Shown in pieces: positions 26,705 to 35,925 of a DNA stretch of 64,000 nucleotides (the stretch's first letter is position 1; each line of letters begins with the position of its first letter). A program made the translations under genes and the position numbers. This DNA comes from CBDFGT01 sp965247225. GTDB taxonomy: Bacteria; Pseudomonadota; Alphaproteobacteria; Rhizobiales; Rhizobiaceae. The notes below the pieces were generated by a model. It had not been told where the DNA came from. It saw only the letters and a list, made by a program, of their open reading frames with translations, and ran no database searches. Location: positions 62,001-126,000 of the forward strand of contig CBDFGT010000019.1 of the NCBI GenBank assembly GCA_965247225.1, read 5' to 3'.

Positions 26705-28207
26705 ATGCTGCTCGAACGCCAGCTTAGCGAACGGTCTCTGTACGATGCCTTGCCGGATGCGGTGATCACATTATCGCCCATGAGACTGGTCGTGGCGATG
26801 AACAGGGCTGCCGAGGTTCTCTTTGACATCAGTCAGGACGATACTTTGGGCCAGCCTGTGGACATGTTGTTTGCAACCGGACAGGACGCAAATGCCTTGT
26901 TTGGTGCCGACGAGCTGACCTTCAGGAATGTGCCGTTGCGCTCTACCAAACTGCACCTGCGCAATGGCAAGCACATTCGTGCTGAAACCACAATGATACC
27001 GGTAACAGATATTGAGGACCGTCTGGTCGCTGTTACAGCTGTCATGCGCAATGTCACGGATCTTTTCGGATTTATCGAGGATTCGCAAATCCGGATGGAA
27101 AAACTGCAATCCGATTACGGGAAGCTCGAAGCCGTCATTGATGGCATGCCTGCCTATTTTGCAATATTGGACAGCAACTGTCGCATCAAAATAGCCAATG
27201 CCAGGTTCGCAGACCTGCTCGGTCAGGACCGGAATACACTCCTTGGGCATCTGGTGTGTGATTTTCTGTCTGAATCCCAAAGCTGGCTGATTCGCCAGAA
27301 GGTCAGTGCGTTGACCGAGGACGATCCTTGCCGCGTTTATGAAACCCATACGGACTTTCCGGATGGAACATTTCGCAGCAATTTTTGGGCCACGCGACTG
27401 TTTTTTGAAAACGGCCTTCCCGCCAGCATGGTCTGTATAGGATATGATGTCACATCGCTCAGGGGAAATACCCATTCCATTTCGGCACAGACGGCGGAAT
27501 TGCAGCGCAAAAATGAGGCGCTTGGCCAATTCGCGGCCATTGTGTCCCATGATCTGAAAGCGCCTCTGCGCCACATCGCCATGTTTGCAGAGATGATGAA
27601 CGATGATATTGCCAGGAACAATTTTGAAGAACTGCCGGTTTATGCACATCATGTCCGCAACAGTGCCATTCGCATGGACAGGATTATCAGGAGCCTGCTG
27701 CAATATTCCCAGATTGCCTACAAGATTGTGACCCGTCAGCGGTTTGATCTGTCAACCTGCGTTCTGCATTGTGTTCAAAATCTCGAAACCATGATTGATA
27801 ATGCCAAAGCCGAAATTATGGTCGGCAAGCTGCCGATGATGGACGGTGATCCGGAACTCATGCGGCATCTGCTGCAAAATCTGATTTCCAATGCTGTAAA
27901 ATACAGAAAGCCCGGAATTCGTCCCAGGATCAGGGTTTACGCGCAGGATGATCCGGCACACACTGTGCTGATCGTCGAGGACAATGGTATTGGCATTGAT
28001 GCAAAAGATGCCCAGCGAATTTTCAATCCGTTCCATCGGCTCCACAAGGACGAAAAAACCTATGAAGGCTTTGGCATCGGGCTCGCCCTGTGCAAGCAGA
28101 TCGCCGAAAGCCATGGTGGACTGGTGAAGCTGGATACGGATTTTACAGATGGAAGCCGGTTTGTTGTCACGATCCCCAAACACTTCGCAGCTCGGGAAAA
28201 TGTTTGA
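26705..28207 (+). CDS. PAS-domain sensor histidine kinase
   Basis: The 500-residue product has two PAS domains (about residues 8-120, with LPDAVITLSPMRLVVAMNRAAEVLF, and 140-255, with IDGMPAYFAILDSNCRIKIANARF), a HisKA domain with the phosphorylated His in FAAIVSHDLKAPLRHIAMFAEMM, and a HATPase with NLISNAVKY, VEDNGIGID and YEGFGIGLALCKQI. There is no membrane segment, so it is a cytoplasmic sensor; the ligand is unknown. The next gene, a single-domain response regulator, begins right after its stop codon and is the obvious partner, as in bacteriophytochrome-Rcp1 pairs. Confidence 0.9.
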   Translation: MLLERQLSERSLYDALPDAVITLSPMRLVVAMNRAAEVLFDISQDDTLGQPVDMLFATGQDANALFGADELTFRNVPLRSTKLHLRNGKHIRAETTMIPVTDIEDRLVAVTAVMRNVTDLFGFIEDSQIRMEKLQSDYGKLEAVIDGMPAYFAILDSNCRIKIANARFADLLGQDRNTLLGHLVCDFLSESQSWLIRQKVSALTEDDPCRVYETHTDFPDGTFRSNFWATRLFFENGLPASMVCIGYDVTSLRGNTHSISAQTAELQRKNEALGQFAAIVSHDLKAPLRHIAMFAEMMNDDIARNNFEELPVYAHHVRNSAIRMDRIIRSLLQYSQIAYKIVTRQRFDLSTCVLHCVQNLETMIDNAKAEIMVGKLPMMDGDPELMRHLLQNLISNAVKYRKPGIRPRIRVYAQDDPAHTVLIVEDNGIGIDAKDAQRIFNPFHRLHKDEKTYEGFGIGLALCKQIAESHGGLVKLDTDFTDGSRFVVTIPKHFAARENV

Positions 28208-28615
28208 ATGAAGGGTGATGTATTTCGTGTGCTTCTGGTTGATGATGATGAACTGGACGCCAGATTTTTGATGCGTGCCTTTGGAGAGTTTGGCGAACGT
28301 GTGTCTGTGACCCATGTGGAAAGCGCAGTCCATGCCATGGAGGCTTTGACGTCAGACAGGTTCAGTATCGTGCTGCTTGATATCAATCTTGATGGAACAA
28401 ACGGACTTGAACTGCTTTCCGGTCTGCGCCAGACAGCAGAGACCCGCCTGCTGCCGGTTGTCATGTTCACATCTTCCAGCAGCAGAGCCGATATAGAACA
28501 TGCCTATGGCAACGGTGCCAATGCCTACGTGGAGAAACCCCTTTCCATTCAGGGGTATCGCCAGTTTGCAATAAAGTTCCTGGATTTCTGGTCCAATATT
28601 GCTCTCATTCCATGA
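28208..28615 (+). CDS. Single-domain response regulator (Rcp1-like)
   Basis: The 135-residue product is a stand-alone receiver domain. It has the acidic pocket LLVDDDELD, the phosphoacceptor Asp in IVLLDINLDGTNGLELL, the Thr switch in VVMFTSSSS, and the conserved Lys in GANAYVEKPLS. There is no output domain, so it would act by protein contact. The ATG starts at the base after the kinase stop codon, so the two genes are translationally coupled. It faces gcvP tail to tail. Confidence 0.92.
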   Translation: MKGDVFRVLLVDDDELDARFLMRAFGEFGERVSVTHVESAVHAMEALTSDRFSIVLLDINLDGTNGLELLSGLRQTAETRLLPVVMFTSSSSRADIEHAYGNGANAYVEKPLSIQGYRQFAIKFLDFWSNIALIP

Positions 28616-28643
28616 GAAATTTCAGCAGAAGAATAGCGTTGGA

Positions 28644-31533
28644 TCACTCCGCAGCCTCTGCATAGGCACTGACCGGCGGGCATGTGCAGACAATATTGCG
28701 ATCACCATAGATATTGTCGACCCGGTTGACCGGTGACCAGTATTTGTCGACCCCGCAAAGCACCCGGCGGGAAGCAGGCCTGTTCGCGGCTGTAAGGCCG
28801 GTCCCAGTTCCCCACCAGATCTTCAACGGTATGAGGGGCGTTTTTCAGGGGATTGTTGGTCCTGTCCATCCGTCCTTTCCTCAATGTCCAGCGCTTCCCG
28901 GCGGATGGCCAGCATCGCATCACAGAAGCGGTCAAGTTCTGCCCTTGTTTCGGATTCCGTTGGCTCGATCATCAATGTACCGGCCACAGGCCAGCTCATG
29001 GTTGGTGCATGGAAACCGCAATCGATCAGCCGCTTGGCAATATCATCAACCGTAACCCCGGCGCTGCTGGCCAGCGGTCGTGTGTCCAGGATGCATTTCA
29101 TGGGCCACACGTCCGCTCCGCGATGTATAGAGCACATCATAGGCACCCTTCAGCCGGGCTGCGATGTAATTGGCGTTCAGAATGGCAACCATGGTGGCCT
29201 GGGTCAGACCTTCCCCGCCCATCATCAGGCAATAGGACCAGGAAATCGGCAGGATGGAGGCTGATCCAAAAGGAGCTGCAGAAACGGCTCCTGTCTGACC
29301 GCCTGTTTCAGGATGGCCGGGCAAGGAAGGGTGCCAGATGCGCCTTGACGCCAATCGGACCCATGCCGGGGCCGCCGCCGCCATGCGGAATACAAAAGGT
29401 CTTGTGCAGGTTGAGATGGCTGACATCCGAACCAATGTCACCGGGGCGTGACAGGCCGACCATGGCATTCATATTGGCACCGTCCATATAGACCTGGCCG
29501 CCATGCTGATGGGTGATCGCGCAGATTTCTGCTGACAGTGCCGCTTCAAATACGCCGTGCGTTGAAGGATAGGTGATCATGCAACGCCGCGATCATGCCG
29601 CGTATTTGCATCGATCCGCTGCCCTGGCGCAGGAAATCATCGAGGTTGATGTTGCCGTTTTCGCGCACCTTGGCCACAACGACAATGCGCATGCCGGCAT
29701 CATGCTGTGCGGTCGCCGGGTTGGTGCCGTGCGCCGACGAGGGAATCAGGCAGACATCGCGATGGACATCCCCTCTGGAGCGGTGCCAGGCACGGATGGT
29801 CAAAAGCCCTGCATATTCGCCCTGCGCACCGGAATTCGGTTGCATGGACACGGCATCATAGCCGGTGATGGTGCAGAGTTTTTCGGCCAGATCATCAATC
29901 ATCATCTTGTAGCCCAGTGCCTGGTCCTGCGGCACAAAGGGATGGATTTCGGCAAACTCCGGCCAGGTGATAGGCAGCATTTCCGCTGTTGCATTCAGTT
30001 TCATCGTGCAGGAGCCAAGCGGTATCATCGAGCGGTCCAGCGCCAGATCACGGTCGGACAGACGCCGGATATAGCGGGTCATCTCGCTTTCGGCACGGTT
30101 CATGTGGAAGATCGGATGGGTGAGAAAAGGGCTCGTGCGCAACATGGCATTGGGAAGGCGGTAGCCCGGCTTGAACATGTCCGCAGTGAAATCCCCGCCA
30201 AAGGCCCGCCACACCGCTTCCAGCGTCACAGGACGCGAACGCTCGTCGAGGGAAATGCCGATCCGGTCCTCGCCGATCTTGCGCAGGTTGACCTCTTCGG
30301 ACACTGCAGTCTTGAGAATAATCCCCTGCAACCTGCCGACATTGACGGTGATCGTGTCAAAAAACACATCCGGCTCAACCGTGTACCCGAGTTTTTCAAG
30401 GCCCATCGCCAGACGCACGGTTTTCTGGTGCACACTTTGCGAAATGGCCTTGATCCCTTCAGGACCATGGAACACCGCATACATGGAAGCCATGACAGCC
30501 AGCAGCACCTGGGCTGTGCAGATATTCGATGTCGCCTTCTCGCGGCGGATATGCTGCTCGCGGGTCTGCAGCGACAGGCGATAGGCCCGATTGCCGCGCT
30601 GGTCGATGGAAACTCCCACCAGACGACCCGGCATGGAGCGTTTGTAGGCATCCTTGACGGCCATATAGGCCGCATGCGGACCACCATAACCCACCGGAAC
30701 ACCGAAACGCTGGGTGGACCCAATGGCGATGTCGGCATCCATATCACCCGGGTGATTTCAAAAGCGCCAGTGCCAGCGGGTCGGCAGCAATGATGGCAAT
30801 GGCACCGGTGGCATGCAGGTCGGCAATGATGCCGGTGAAATCATGCACATGCCCATAAGTGCCGGGATACTGGAAAATCGCCCCGAACACAGCCAGCGGT
30901 TTTCAGATCGGTCACCGGATTGCCGATGATGACAGTCCAGCCCAGAGGCTCTGCGCGGGTCTCGATCAGCGCTATGGTTTGCGGGTGGCAGTTTTCATCA
31001 ACAAAGAACGCCCTGGCCTTCGACTTGGCAACACGCTCTGCCATGGCCATGGCCTCGGCTGCCGCCGTTGCCTCGTCCAGCAGCGAGGCATTGGCAATAT
31101 CAAGGCCGGTAAGGTCACAGACCATGGTCTGGAAATTCAGCAGGGCTTCCAGCCGCCCCTGGCTGATTTCCGGCTGGTAGGGCGTATAGGCCGTATACCA
31201 GGCCGGGTTTTCCAGAATATTGCGCTGGATAACCGGCGGAGTGATGGTGCCGTAATAGCCCTGACCAATCAGCGACACCAGTTTGCGGTTCTTGTTGGCC
31301 GTATCGCGCAGCCGGTCCAGGGCTTCACGCTCTGTCAGGGCCGCTCCCCATGCAAGCGGCATCTTTTGCCGGATGGAGGCAGGCACGGTGTCGTTGATCA
31401 GGTCGTCCAGCGTCTCGTAGCCGATAAGGGCGAGCATCTCTGCCATTTCTGCCGGAGAGGGGCCAATATGGCGGCGATTGGCAAAATCATAGGGCTTGTA
31501 GTCTGTAAAGGTGAAATCGGAAGGCATGGTCAT
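28644..31533 (-). pseudogene. gcvP: Glycine dehydrogenase (P-protein) gene, many frameshifts
   Basis: GcvP decarboxylates glycine with PLP and passes the aminomethyl group to GcvH. A full-length sequence can be followed from MTMPSDFTFTDYKPYDFANRRHIGPSP at 31533 to VSAYAEAAE at 28644, but only through several frames. Breaks lie near 30900 (AAAA where AAA is expected), 30747 (GGG for GG), 29630, 29578-29605 (two changes), 29325, 29103, 28870 and 28760. Intact parts include QGYYGTITPPVIQRNILENPAWYT-type sequence, GSTQRFGVPVGYGGPHA and the PLP region VSHLNLHKTFCIPHGGGGPG. The start ATG has AGGA nine bases upstream. Either a decayed gene or locally poor sequence. Confidence 0.85.
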
Positions 31534-31559
31534 CGCTGGCAATCCTGCAAAAAGGGAGG

Positions 31560-31922
31560 TCAGGCAATCAGGGCGTCGTAGGCTGCCTGATCGAGGAGAT
31601 CGGCAACAGCAGACGGATCGGACAGTTTCAGCCTGAAGAACCAGGCAACCCCTTCCGGGTCCGAGCCGACCAGTGCCGGATCATCAACAATGGCCTGGTT
31701 GATCTCGACAATTTCTCCATCCATAGGACAATAGACATCAGATGCCGCCTTGACGGATTCAACGACAGCCGCATCACCGCCTTTTTCAAATCTTGTGCCG
31801 ACATCCGGCAATTGTACGAAAACCAGATCGCCGAGCTGTTCGGATGCATGTCTGGTAATCCCGACAGTGGCGATATCGCCTTCGATTTTCAGCCATTCGT
31901 GGTCAGGTGTGAATTTCAGCAT
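31560..31922 (-). CDS. gcvH: Glycine cleavage system H protein
   Basis: The 120-residue product carries the lipoyl arm that shuttles intermediates between GcvP, GcvT and Lpd. The lipoylated Lys is in AAVVESVKAASDVYCPMDGEIVEIN, and the N-terminal FTPDHEWLKIEGDIATVGIT and C-terminal WFFRLKLSDPSAVADLL segments are typical. AAGGA precedes the ATG. It is intact and lies 17 bases after gcvT and 26 bases before gcvP. Its lipoyl group requires LipA, encoded at 48608. Confidence 0.95.
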   Translation of the reverse strand: MLKFTPDHEWLKIEGDIATVGITRHASEQLGDLVFVQLPDVGTRFEKGGDAAVVESVKAASDVYCPMDGEIVEINQAIVDDPALVGSDPEGVAWFFRLKLSDPSAVADLLDQAAYDALIA

Positions 31923-31939
31923 GGGAGGTTCCTTTTATC

Positions 31940-33103
31940 TCAGCGTTTGTAGGCGGGCGTGATGAAGGGCAGGGCGCAGACAGTGACCGGCAGATATTTG
32001 CCACGCACCTCTGGCAAATAGCGCGGTGCCTGTCGCAGCCAGCACTGAGGCAACATAGCCCATGGCGACAGGGGCCTCGACAGAGGGGCCAAAGCCGCCG
32101 GAAGACACAAAACCAACCGGTGTCTGGCCTCCTTCATCTGCAAACAATGCCGCCACCGCCGCGAACCGGGGGCCTTGCCATCCGGCTTCAGGCCAACGCG
32201 ACGGCGGGATGCGCCATTTTGCATCTGGTCGAGAATGACGGATGCGCCTGGGAACCCGCCCGCCCTTGCACCCCCCGAGCGGCGGACTTTCTGTATTGCC
32301 CATTCCAGACCGGCCTCAACGGGTGTTGTGGTCGTATCGATATCCTGGCCATAAAGGCAGAGGCCCGCTTCCAGGCGCAGGCTGTCGCGCGCACCAAGGC
32401 CGACCGGGGCAACATCGGGATGTGCCAGAAGCGCCTTGCAAAGGGCTTCTGCGGCATCGGCCGGAACCGAAATTTCAAAACCGTCCTCGCCGGAATAGCC
32501 CGAACGCGAAACGATGCAGGCCACACCCAGCAATGTAATATCAGCAACATCCATGAAGCGCATGGCTGAAACGTCAGGGTTGAGTGCGGCCAGAGCCGTT
32601 TCGGCCTTCGGCCCCTGAAGGGCAATAAGGGCGCGGTCTGCCAGCATCGCAACATCACAGCTATCAGACAGGTATACTCTAAGATGTGCAAGGTCGGAAT
32701 CCTTGCAGCCGGCATTGACCACCAGAAACAGATGGTCGCCGCGATTTGTGATCATCAGGTCATCCACAATGCCGCCGCGGGCATCCGTCAACAGGCCGTA
32801 ACGCTGACGACCGGGTGCAAGACCCAGAATATCCACCGGAACAAGGGCTTCCAGTGCAAGGGCAGCATCGGCAATAGCGCCGGATTTGGGACGGATGGTA
32901 ACCTGGCCCATATGGGAAACATCAAAAAGACCAGCGGCGTTGCGGGTGTGCAGATGCTCTTTCAGCACACCGGCGGCATATTGGACCGGCATGTCATAGC
33001 CTGCAAAAGGCACCATGCGGGCGTTCAGCGACAGATGAAGGCCATGCAATGGTGTTTGTTTCAGTTCAGAAATTTCGGTCAACTGGAACCCCCGGGTTTT
33101 CAA
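31940..33103 (-). CDS. gcvT: Aminomethyltransferase (T-protein), two compensating frameshifts
   Basis: GcvT transfers the methylene group from GcvH to tetrahydrofolate. The start frame gives LKQTPLHGLHLSLNARMVPFAGYDMPVQYAAG, AAGLFDVSHMGQVTI, SRSGYSGEDGFEIS and GLCLYGQDID, then breaks near 32165. The expected tail (TPVGFVSSGGFGPSVEAPVAMGYV) continues in another frame and returns to the first near 32025 to end CALPFITPAYKR. The first in-frame start is a TTG (33103, or 33082 after GGGGG). An ATG at 33111 is one base out of frame and may be the real start if a T is missing. The glycine riboswitch lies directly upstream. Confidence 0.88.
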   Translation of the reverse strand: MKTRGFQLTEISELKQTPLHGLHLSLNARMVPFAGYDMPVQYAAGVLKEHLHTRNAAGLFDVSHMGQVTIRPKSGAIADAALALEALVPVDILGLAPGRQRYGLLTDARGGIVDDLMITNRGDHLFLVVNAGCKDSDLAHLRVYLSDSCDVAMLADRALIALQGPKAETALAALNPDVSAMRFMDVADITLLGVACIVSRSGYSGEDGFEISVPADAAEALCKALLAHPDVAPVGLGARDSLRLEAGLCLYGQDIDTTTTPVEAGLEWAIQKVRRSGGARAGGFPGASVILDQMQNGASRRRVGLKPDGKAPGSRRWRHCLQMKEARHRLVLCLPAALAPLSRPLSPWAMLPQCWLRQAPRYLPEVRGKYLPVTVCALPFITPAYKR

Positions 33104-33149
33104 AGACGCATCTGCGCCGACTCAGATTCCATGCTTCAAGACACATGGT

Positions 33150-33303
33150 ATGAGCCCCCCCTGTCCGTTTGCCTGAGATTGTTATCCCGTCGGCGAGTGG
33201 TTTCCCACTTCTCTCCAGAGTCCTGTTTCCCTTGATGGTCCATTGGCCTGAGAGTTTCCGGGGCGGTTGCTCCTTCGGCACCGGATCAAACCGGATTCTC
33301 CCA
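33150..33303 (-). ncRNA. Tandem glycine riboswitch controlling gcvT-gcvH-gcvP
   Basis: Read on the minus strand, the leader holds two glycine aptamers. The first includes GGAGAATCC, CCGAAGGAGCAA and ACTCTCAGGCCAAT; the second includes CTCTGGAGAG, CGCCGACGGGA and ATCTCAGGCAAACGGACAG. These are the conserved core elements of the gcvT-motif riboswitch. It ends about 45 bases before the gcvT start, leaving room for an expression platform. In other bacteria glycine binding turns on the cleavage operon. Confidence 0.95.
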
Positions 33304-33414
33304 ACAAGGTGCGGTCATTTAGCGGAGTGCCATTTGGTTTGGCAAGGTCAAAAGTCGCGATTGGACATATTTTTGTCTTGCCCGGGCAACCAGCGATCCA
33401 TTCAGAGAAAACGC

Positions 33415-33681
33415 TTACACATCTTCATAGGCCTGATTGGCTTTTTGCAGCGTTTCTCCACCCCCTTCATGTGCGGCTTTATGGCAGATGAAGGCCAGGG
33501 GAGGAGCCGATGCAAACTGCAGTGTCGTCTCTTCACTGGAACCGGATTGCGAGGGCTCAACCTGCAATTCGCCAATAGCCTTGCGGGCAGAAGCTCTTGC
33601 GACCGGACGGGTCATCATCGACTGATACGCAGCTGCAACATAAGCCGCCGTGGGTGCCGTGACAGTAATGATCTGGACCAT
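33415..33681 (-). CDS. Small hypothetical protein
   Basis: The 88-residue product (starts MVQIITVTAPTAAYVAAAY) has an alanine-rich N-terminal half and a Ser/Gln-rich centre. No signal peptide, membrane segment or family is recognised. There is no good ribosome binding site before the ATG. It lies upstream of the glycine riboswitch on the same strand and is divergent from the glycosyltransferase-like gene. It is listed because its composition is protein-like and the opposite-strand alternatives are not. Confidence 0.4.
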   Translation of the reverse strand: MVQIITVTAPTAAYVAAAYQSMMTRPVARASARKAIGELQVEPSQSGSSEETTLQFASAPPLAFICHKAAHEGGGETLQKANQAYEDV

Positions 33682-33833
33682 ATGTGTGTATCCGTGTGCT
33701 TTCCCACGCCTGTTTTACACGCCAAAAGCTCAGGTTATGTTCCAGATTTTGATCGTATTTTAGCGATCTGTATTGTAATTGCCGCTGCTGGTAATGTGAA
33801 TACAGTGATTCCCGCAAGGATTGGACCCGGCCT

Positions 33834-34859
33834 TTGGCATATTTTACCATCTGCATCCCCAGCAACAGGCCATTGACGACGTCAAGAGCTTCGATTGAAA
33901 GTGCAATTGCCTATGCGGCAGCAGCCGGTGGTCGTCTCGTGATTGCTGACAATTCCGGCGATCCGCAAAAGGCGCTCTGGCTTGCCGATTGTCCGGCGCA
34001 TGTCATTTACCGGTGTTCGGATGCGCGCTCGGCACTGGAAAACCTCATGACGACTTTTGACGACGTGACGACGGAATTCATGTTGCTGCTGGGCGATGAC
34101 GACCTGATCGAGCTCAGGGGAGCGGCTGTCGACTTTGCGTCGCTGCCCGGTGACCATGTTGCTGTCAGACCGCAGATCGACCTTTGGACACAGTCGGCAG
34201 GCGTTGTGAAATCCACACTGTTTGCGCTTGAAAGCCCTGATGTCGTAACCCGCATGTCCGATTATCTGCGCCTGTCCAATGGTGACAATGCCACGTATTA
34301 CAGTTTCTTCCGCTCTGCCGTTTATATGGATCTGTTCCGGCTGATCGCCCGGTCACACCCCACCCGGGGTGACTATATGGACTGGACGGTGGTCATGGCC
34401 ATGGCTTTTGCCGGCAAGTTTGCCTCTGACAGCGGCACTGTCGTGTCCTATAATGCTGCAAACTGGACCAGTGGCCCCAGCATTCTGGAGCAGCGCAAGC
34501 GCCTGTTTTATCAGGCCGGATTGCCTGAAAAAGCCATGGATTACGAAGCCCTGCTGGGCTTTCTGGATTGCTATGGCTTTGTCACCCTCATCCACGCAGA
34601 TGTGTCTGAAAAAGACAGGCTGGCGGCTACCTATGGTGCTGCAATTCTCTATCTGAAACATTTTCTGCAACAGGTGGAGCGCGCACCGGAGCTTTATGCC
34701 GACAGGGCTGCTTTCATTGATCTGATGCGCGAGAAAACCACGAACCCGGACATAAACCCTGAAACCCTTCTGCCTTACGCGCTTGCGATTATCGATCAGG
34801 TTGTTCCCGGTCTTTGCAATGCCTATCTCCGCTTCTATGCCGGAGAAGACAGGGTTTAA
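33834..34859 (+). CDS. Putative GT-A glycosyltransferase
   Basis: The 341-residue product begins at a TTG (no ATG or GTG is available after the upstream stop). The N-terminus YFTICIPSNRPLTTSRASIESAI with GGRLVIADNSGD resembles the nucleotide-binding strand of family-2-type glycosyltransferases, and MLLLGDDDLIEL fits the DxD metal-binding motif. The remainder, including YYSFFRSAVYMDLFRLIARSH and GDYMDWTVVMAMAFAGKF, is mostly helical and unrecognised. Substrate unknown. It ends directly at a palindromic repeat and precedes a VOC gene and kdsA, so a role in surface polysaccharide is conceivable. Confidence 0.6.
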   Translation: MAYFTICIPSNRPLTTSRASIESAIAYAAAAGGRLVIADNSGDPQKALWLADCPAHVIYRCSDARSALENLMTTFDDVTTEFMLLLGDDDLIELRGAAVDFASLPGDHVAVRPQIDLWTQSAGVVKSTLFALESPDVVTRMSDYLRLSNGDNATYYSFFRSAVYMDLFRLIARSHPTRGDYMDWTVVMAMAFAGKFASDSGTVVSYNAANWTSGPSILEQRKRLFYQAGLPEKAMDYEALLGFLDCYGFVTLIHADVSEKDRLAATYGAAILYLKHFLQQVERAPELYADRAAFIDLMREKTTNPDINPETLLPYALAIIDQVVPGLCNAYLRFYAGEDRV

Positions 34860-34920
34860 GCATGTCGCTATCGCAAAACTGTGCAGCGGTTTTGCGATAG
34901 CGACATGCGTAAAAACAAAC
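34860..34920. repeat. Dispersed palindromic repeat, perfect 20-bp hairpin
   Basis: GCATGTCGCTATCGCAAAAC (34860-34879) is the exact reverse complement of GTTTTGCGATAGCGACATGC (34889-34908), with a nine-base loop TGTGCAGCG. The hairpin begins at the base after the upstream stop codon and is followed by GTAAAAACAAA. A degenerate copy lies at 18204-18260. It belongs to an intergenic palindromic repeat family of this genome and may also act as a transcript end. Confidence 0.88.
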
Positions 34921-35028
34921 ACTTGAAGCGTGGCAAGCGAATCTGGAAGATCGCAACACGCTTTAGGGTCACATCACTTGAATTTGCAGGGAAAACCGGG
35001 CAAGGGTCATCGCCATCAAGGAGATATC

Positions 35029-35925
35029 ATGACCGTTGAAATCACCACCCCCCGTTTTCTGGACCATCTTGTGTTCCCGACCAGCGATATTGCCATTGCC
35101 AGAAAGCGCCTGTCGCAATTGGGTTTCCTTGTCGCAGCCGATGCGGTCCATCCGTTCGGAACCGAAAATGCCTGCGTCTATTTCGCAGACAAGACGTTTC
35201 TGGAGCCTTTGGGGATAGCCAGCCGCGAGGGGTGCGAGGCTTCCGCGCGTGAAGGCAATGTGTTTGCCGCCCGCGATCAGGCCTTTCGCTTCCGGCGCGG
35301 GCAGGAGGGGTTTTCAGCCCTTGTGATGGGCACGGACCATGCTGATGCAGACCATGCCCGTTTTGTCTCGACAGGGTTTTCCGGCGGCCCGATGCTGGAA
35401 TTTTCGAGGCCCATGCGCTTTCCCGACGGACACGAGGTGACAGCGTCCTTCAGGCTGGCCTTTGCGGCTGACCTGCGCTCGCCTGATCTGTTCTTCTTTA
35501 CATGCCAGCGCATCAATGTGGCAGCAGCGGATCGCTCTGCACTGGAAGCGCATGATAATGGCGTCAAAGGCATTTCGGAAGTGGTGTTGTCTGAACCGAA
35601 CCCGATCGATTTTCAGTATCTTTTGCAGGAGGTTGTCGGAGACAGACGGGTCAACGCACAGTCCTTCGGCATGGAAATCGAAACAGCGAATGCGAAGATA
35701 TCGGTCTTGAATGCTGCTGGAATGGAGGCGTTTTACGGTGAGAGGATCGCCTGCCATTCGCGCGGTTTGCGTGGCAGGGCCGTTGTTTTTTCCGTGAGTG
35801 ACGTGGACCGGACGGAAAACCTCCTGCAGAACAACGCTGTTGCCTATCAAAAAAACAACAATCGCCTGCTGGTGCCCGAAGCACCGGGACAGGGCGCACT
35901 ATTCGTCTTTGGAGAACAGAAATGA
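35029..35925 (+). CDS. VOC/glyoxalase-like domain protein
   Basis: The 298-residue product starts at an ATG with AAGGAG five bases upstream; the open frame before it is not protein-like. It resembles the Glyoxalase_3 type of the vicinal oxygen chelate superfamily: RFLDHLVFPTSDIAIARKRLSQLGFLVA at the N-terminus, a repeat beginning GVKGISEVVLSEPNP in the second half, and paired beta-alpha-beta units. The metal and substrate cannot be assigned. It overlaps kdsA by four bases (ATGA), so the two are coupled. Confidence 0.8.
   Translation: MTVEITTPRFLDHLVFPTSDIAIARKRLSQLGFLVAADAVHPFGTENACVYFADKTFLEPLGIASREGCEASAREGNVFAARDQAFRFRRGQEGFSALVMGTDHADADHARFVSTGFSGGPMLEFSRPMRFPDGHEVTASFRLAFAADLRSPDLFFFTCQRINVAAADRSALEAHDNGVKGISEVVLSEPNPIDFQYLLQEVVGDRRVNAQSFGMEIETANAKISVLNAAGMEAFYGERIACHSRGLRGRAVVFSVSDVDRTENLLQNNAVAYQKNNNRLLVPEAPGQGALFVFGEQK

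Noticed and set aside
29573..30793. Plus-strand frame of 406 codons opposite gcvP
   Set aside because: It is the antisense of the frameshifted gcvP gene. The His-rich translation with many Arg and Gly is typical of shadow frames.
34910..34980. Possible upstream start of the VOC protein at 34930
   Set aside because: The added residues are translated from the tail of the palindromic repeat, whereas the ATG at 35029 has a perfect ribosome binding site.
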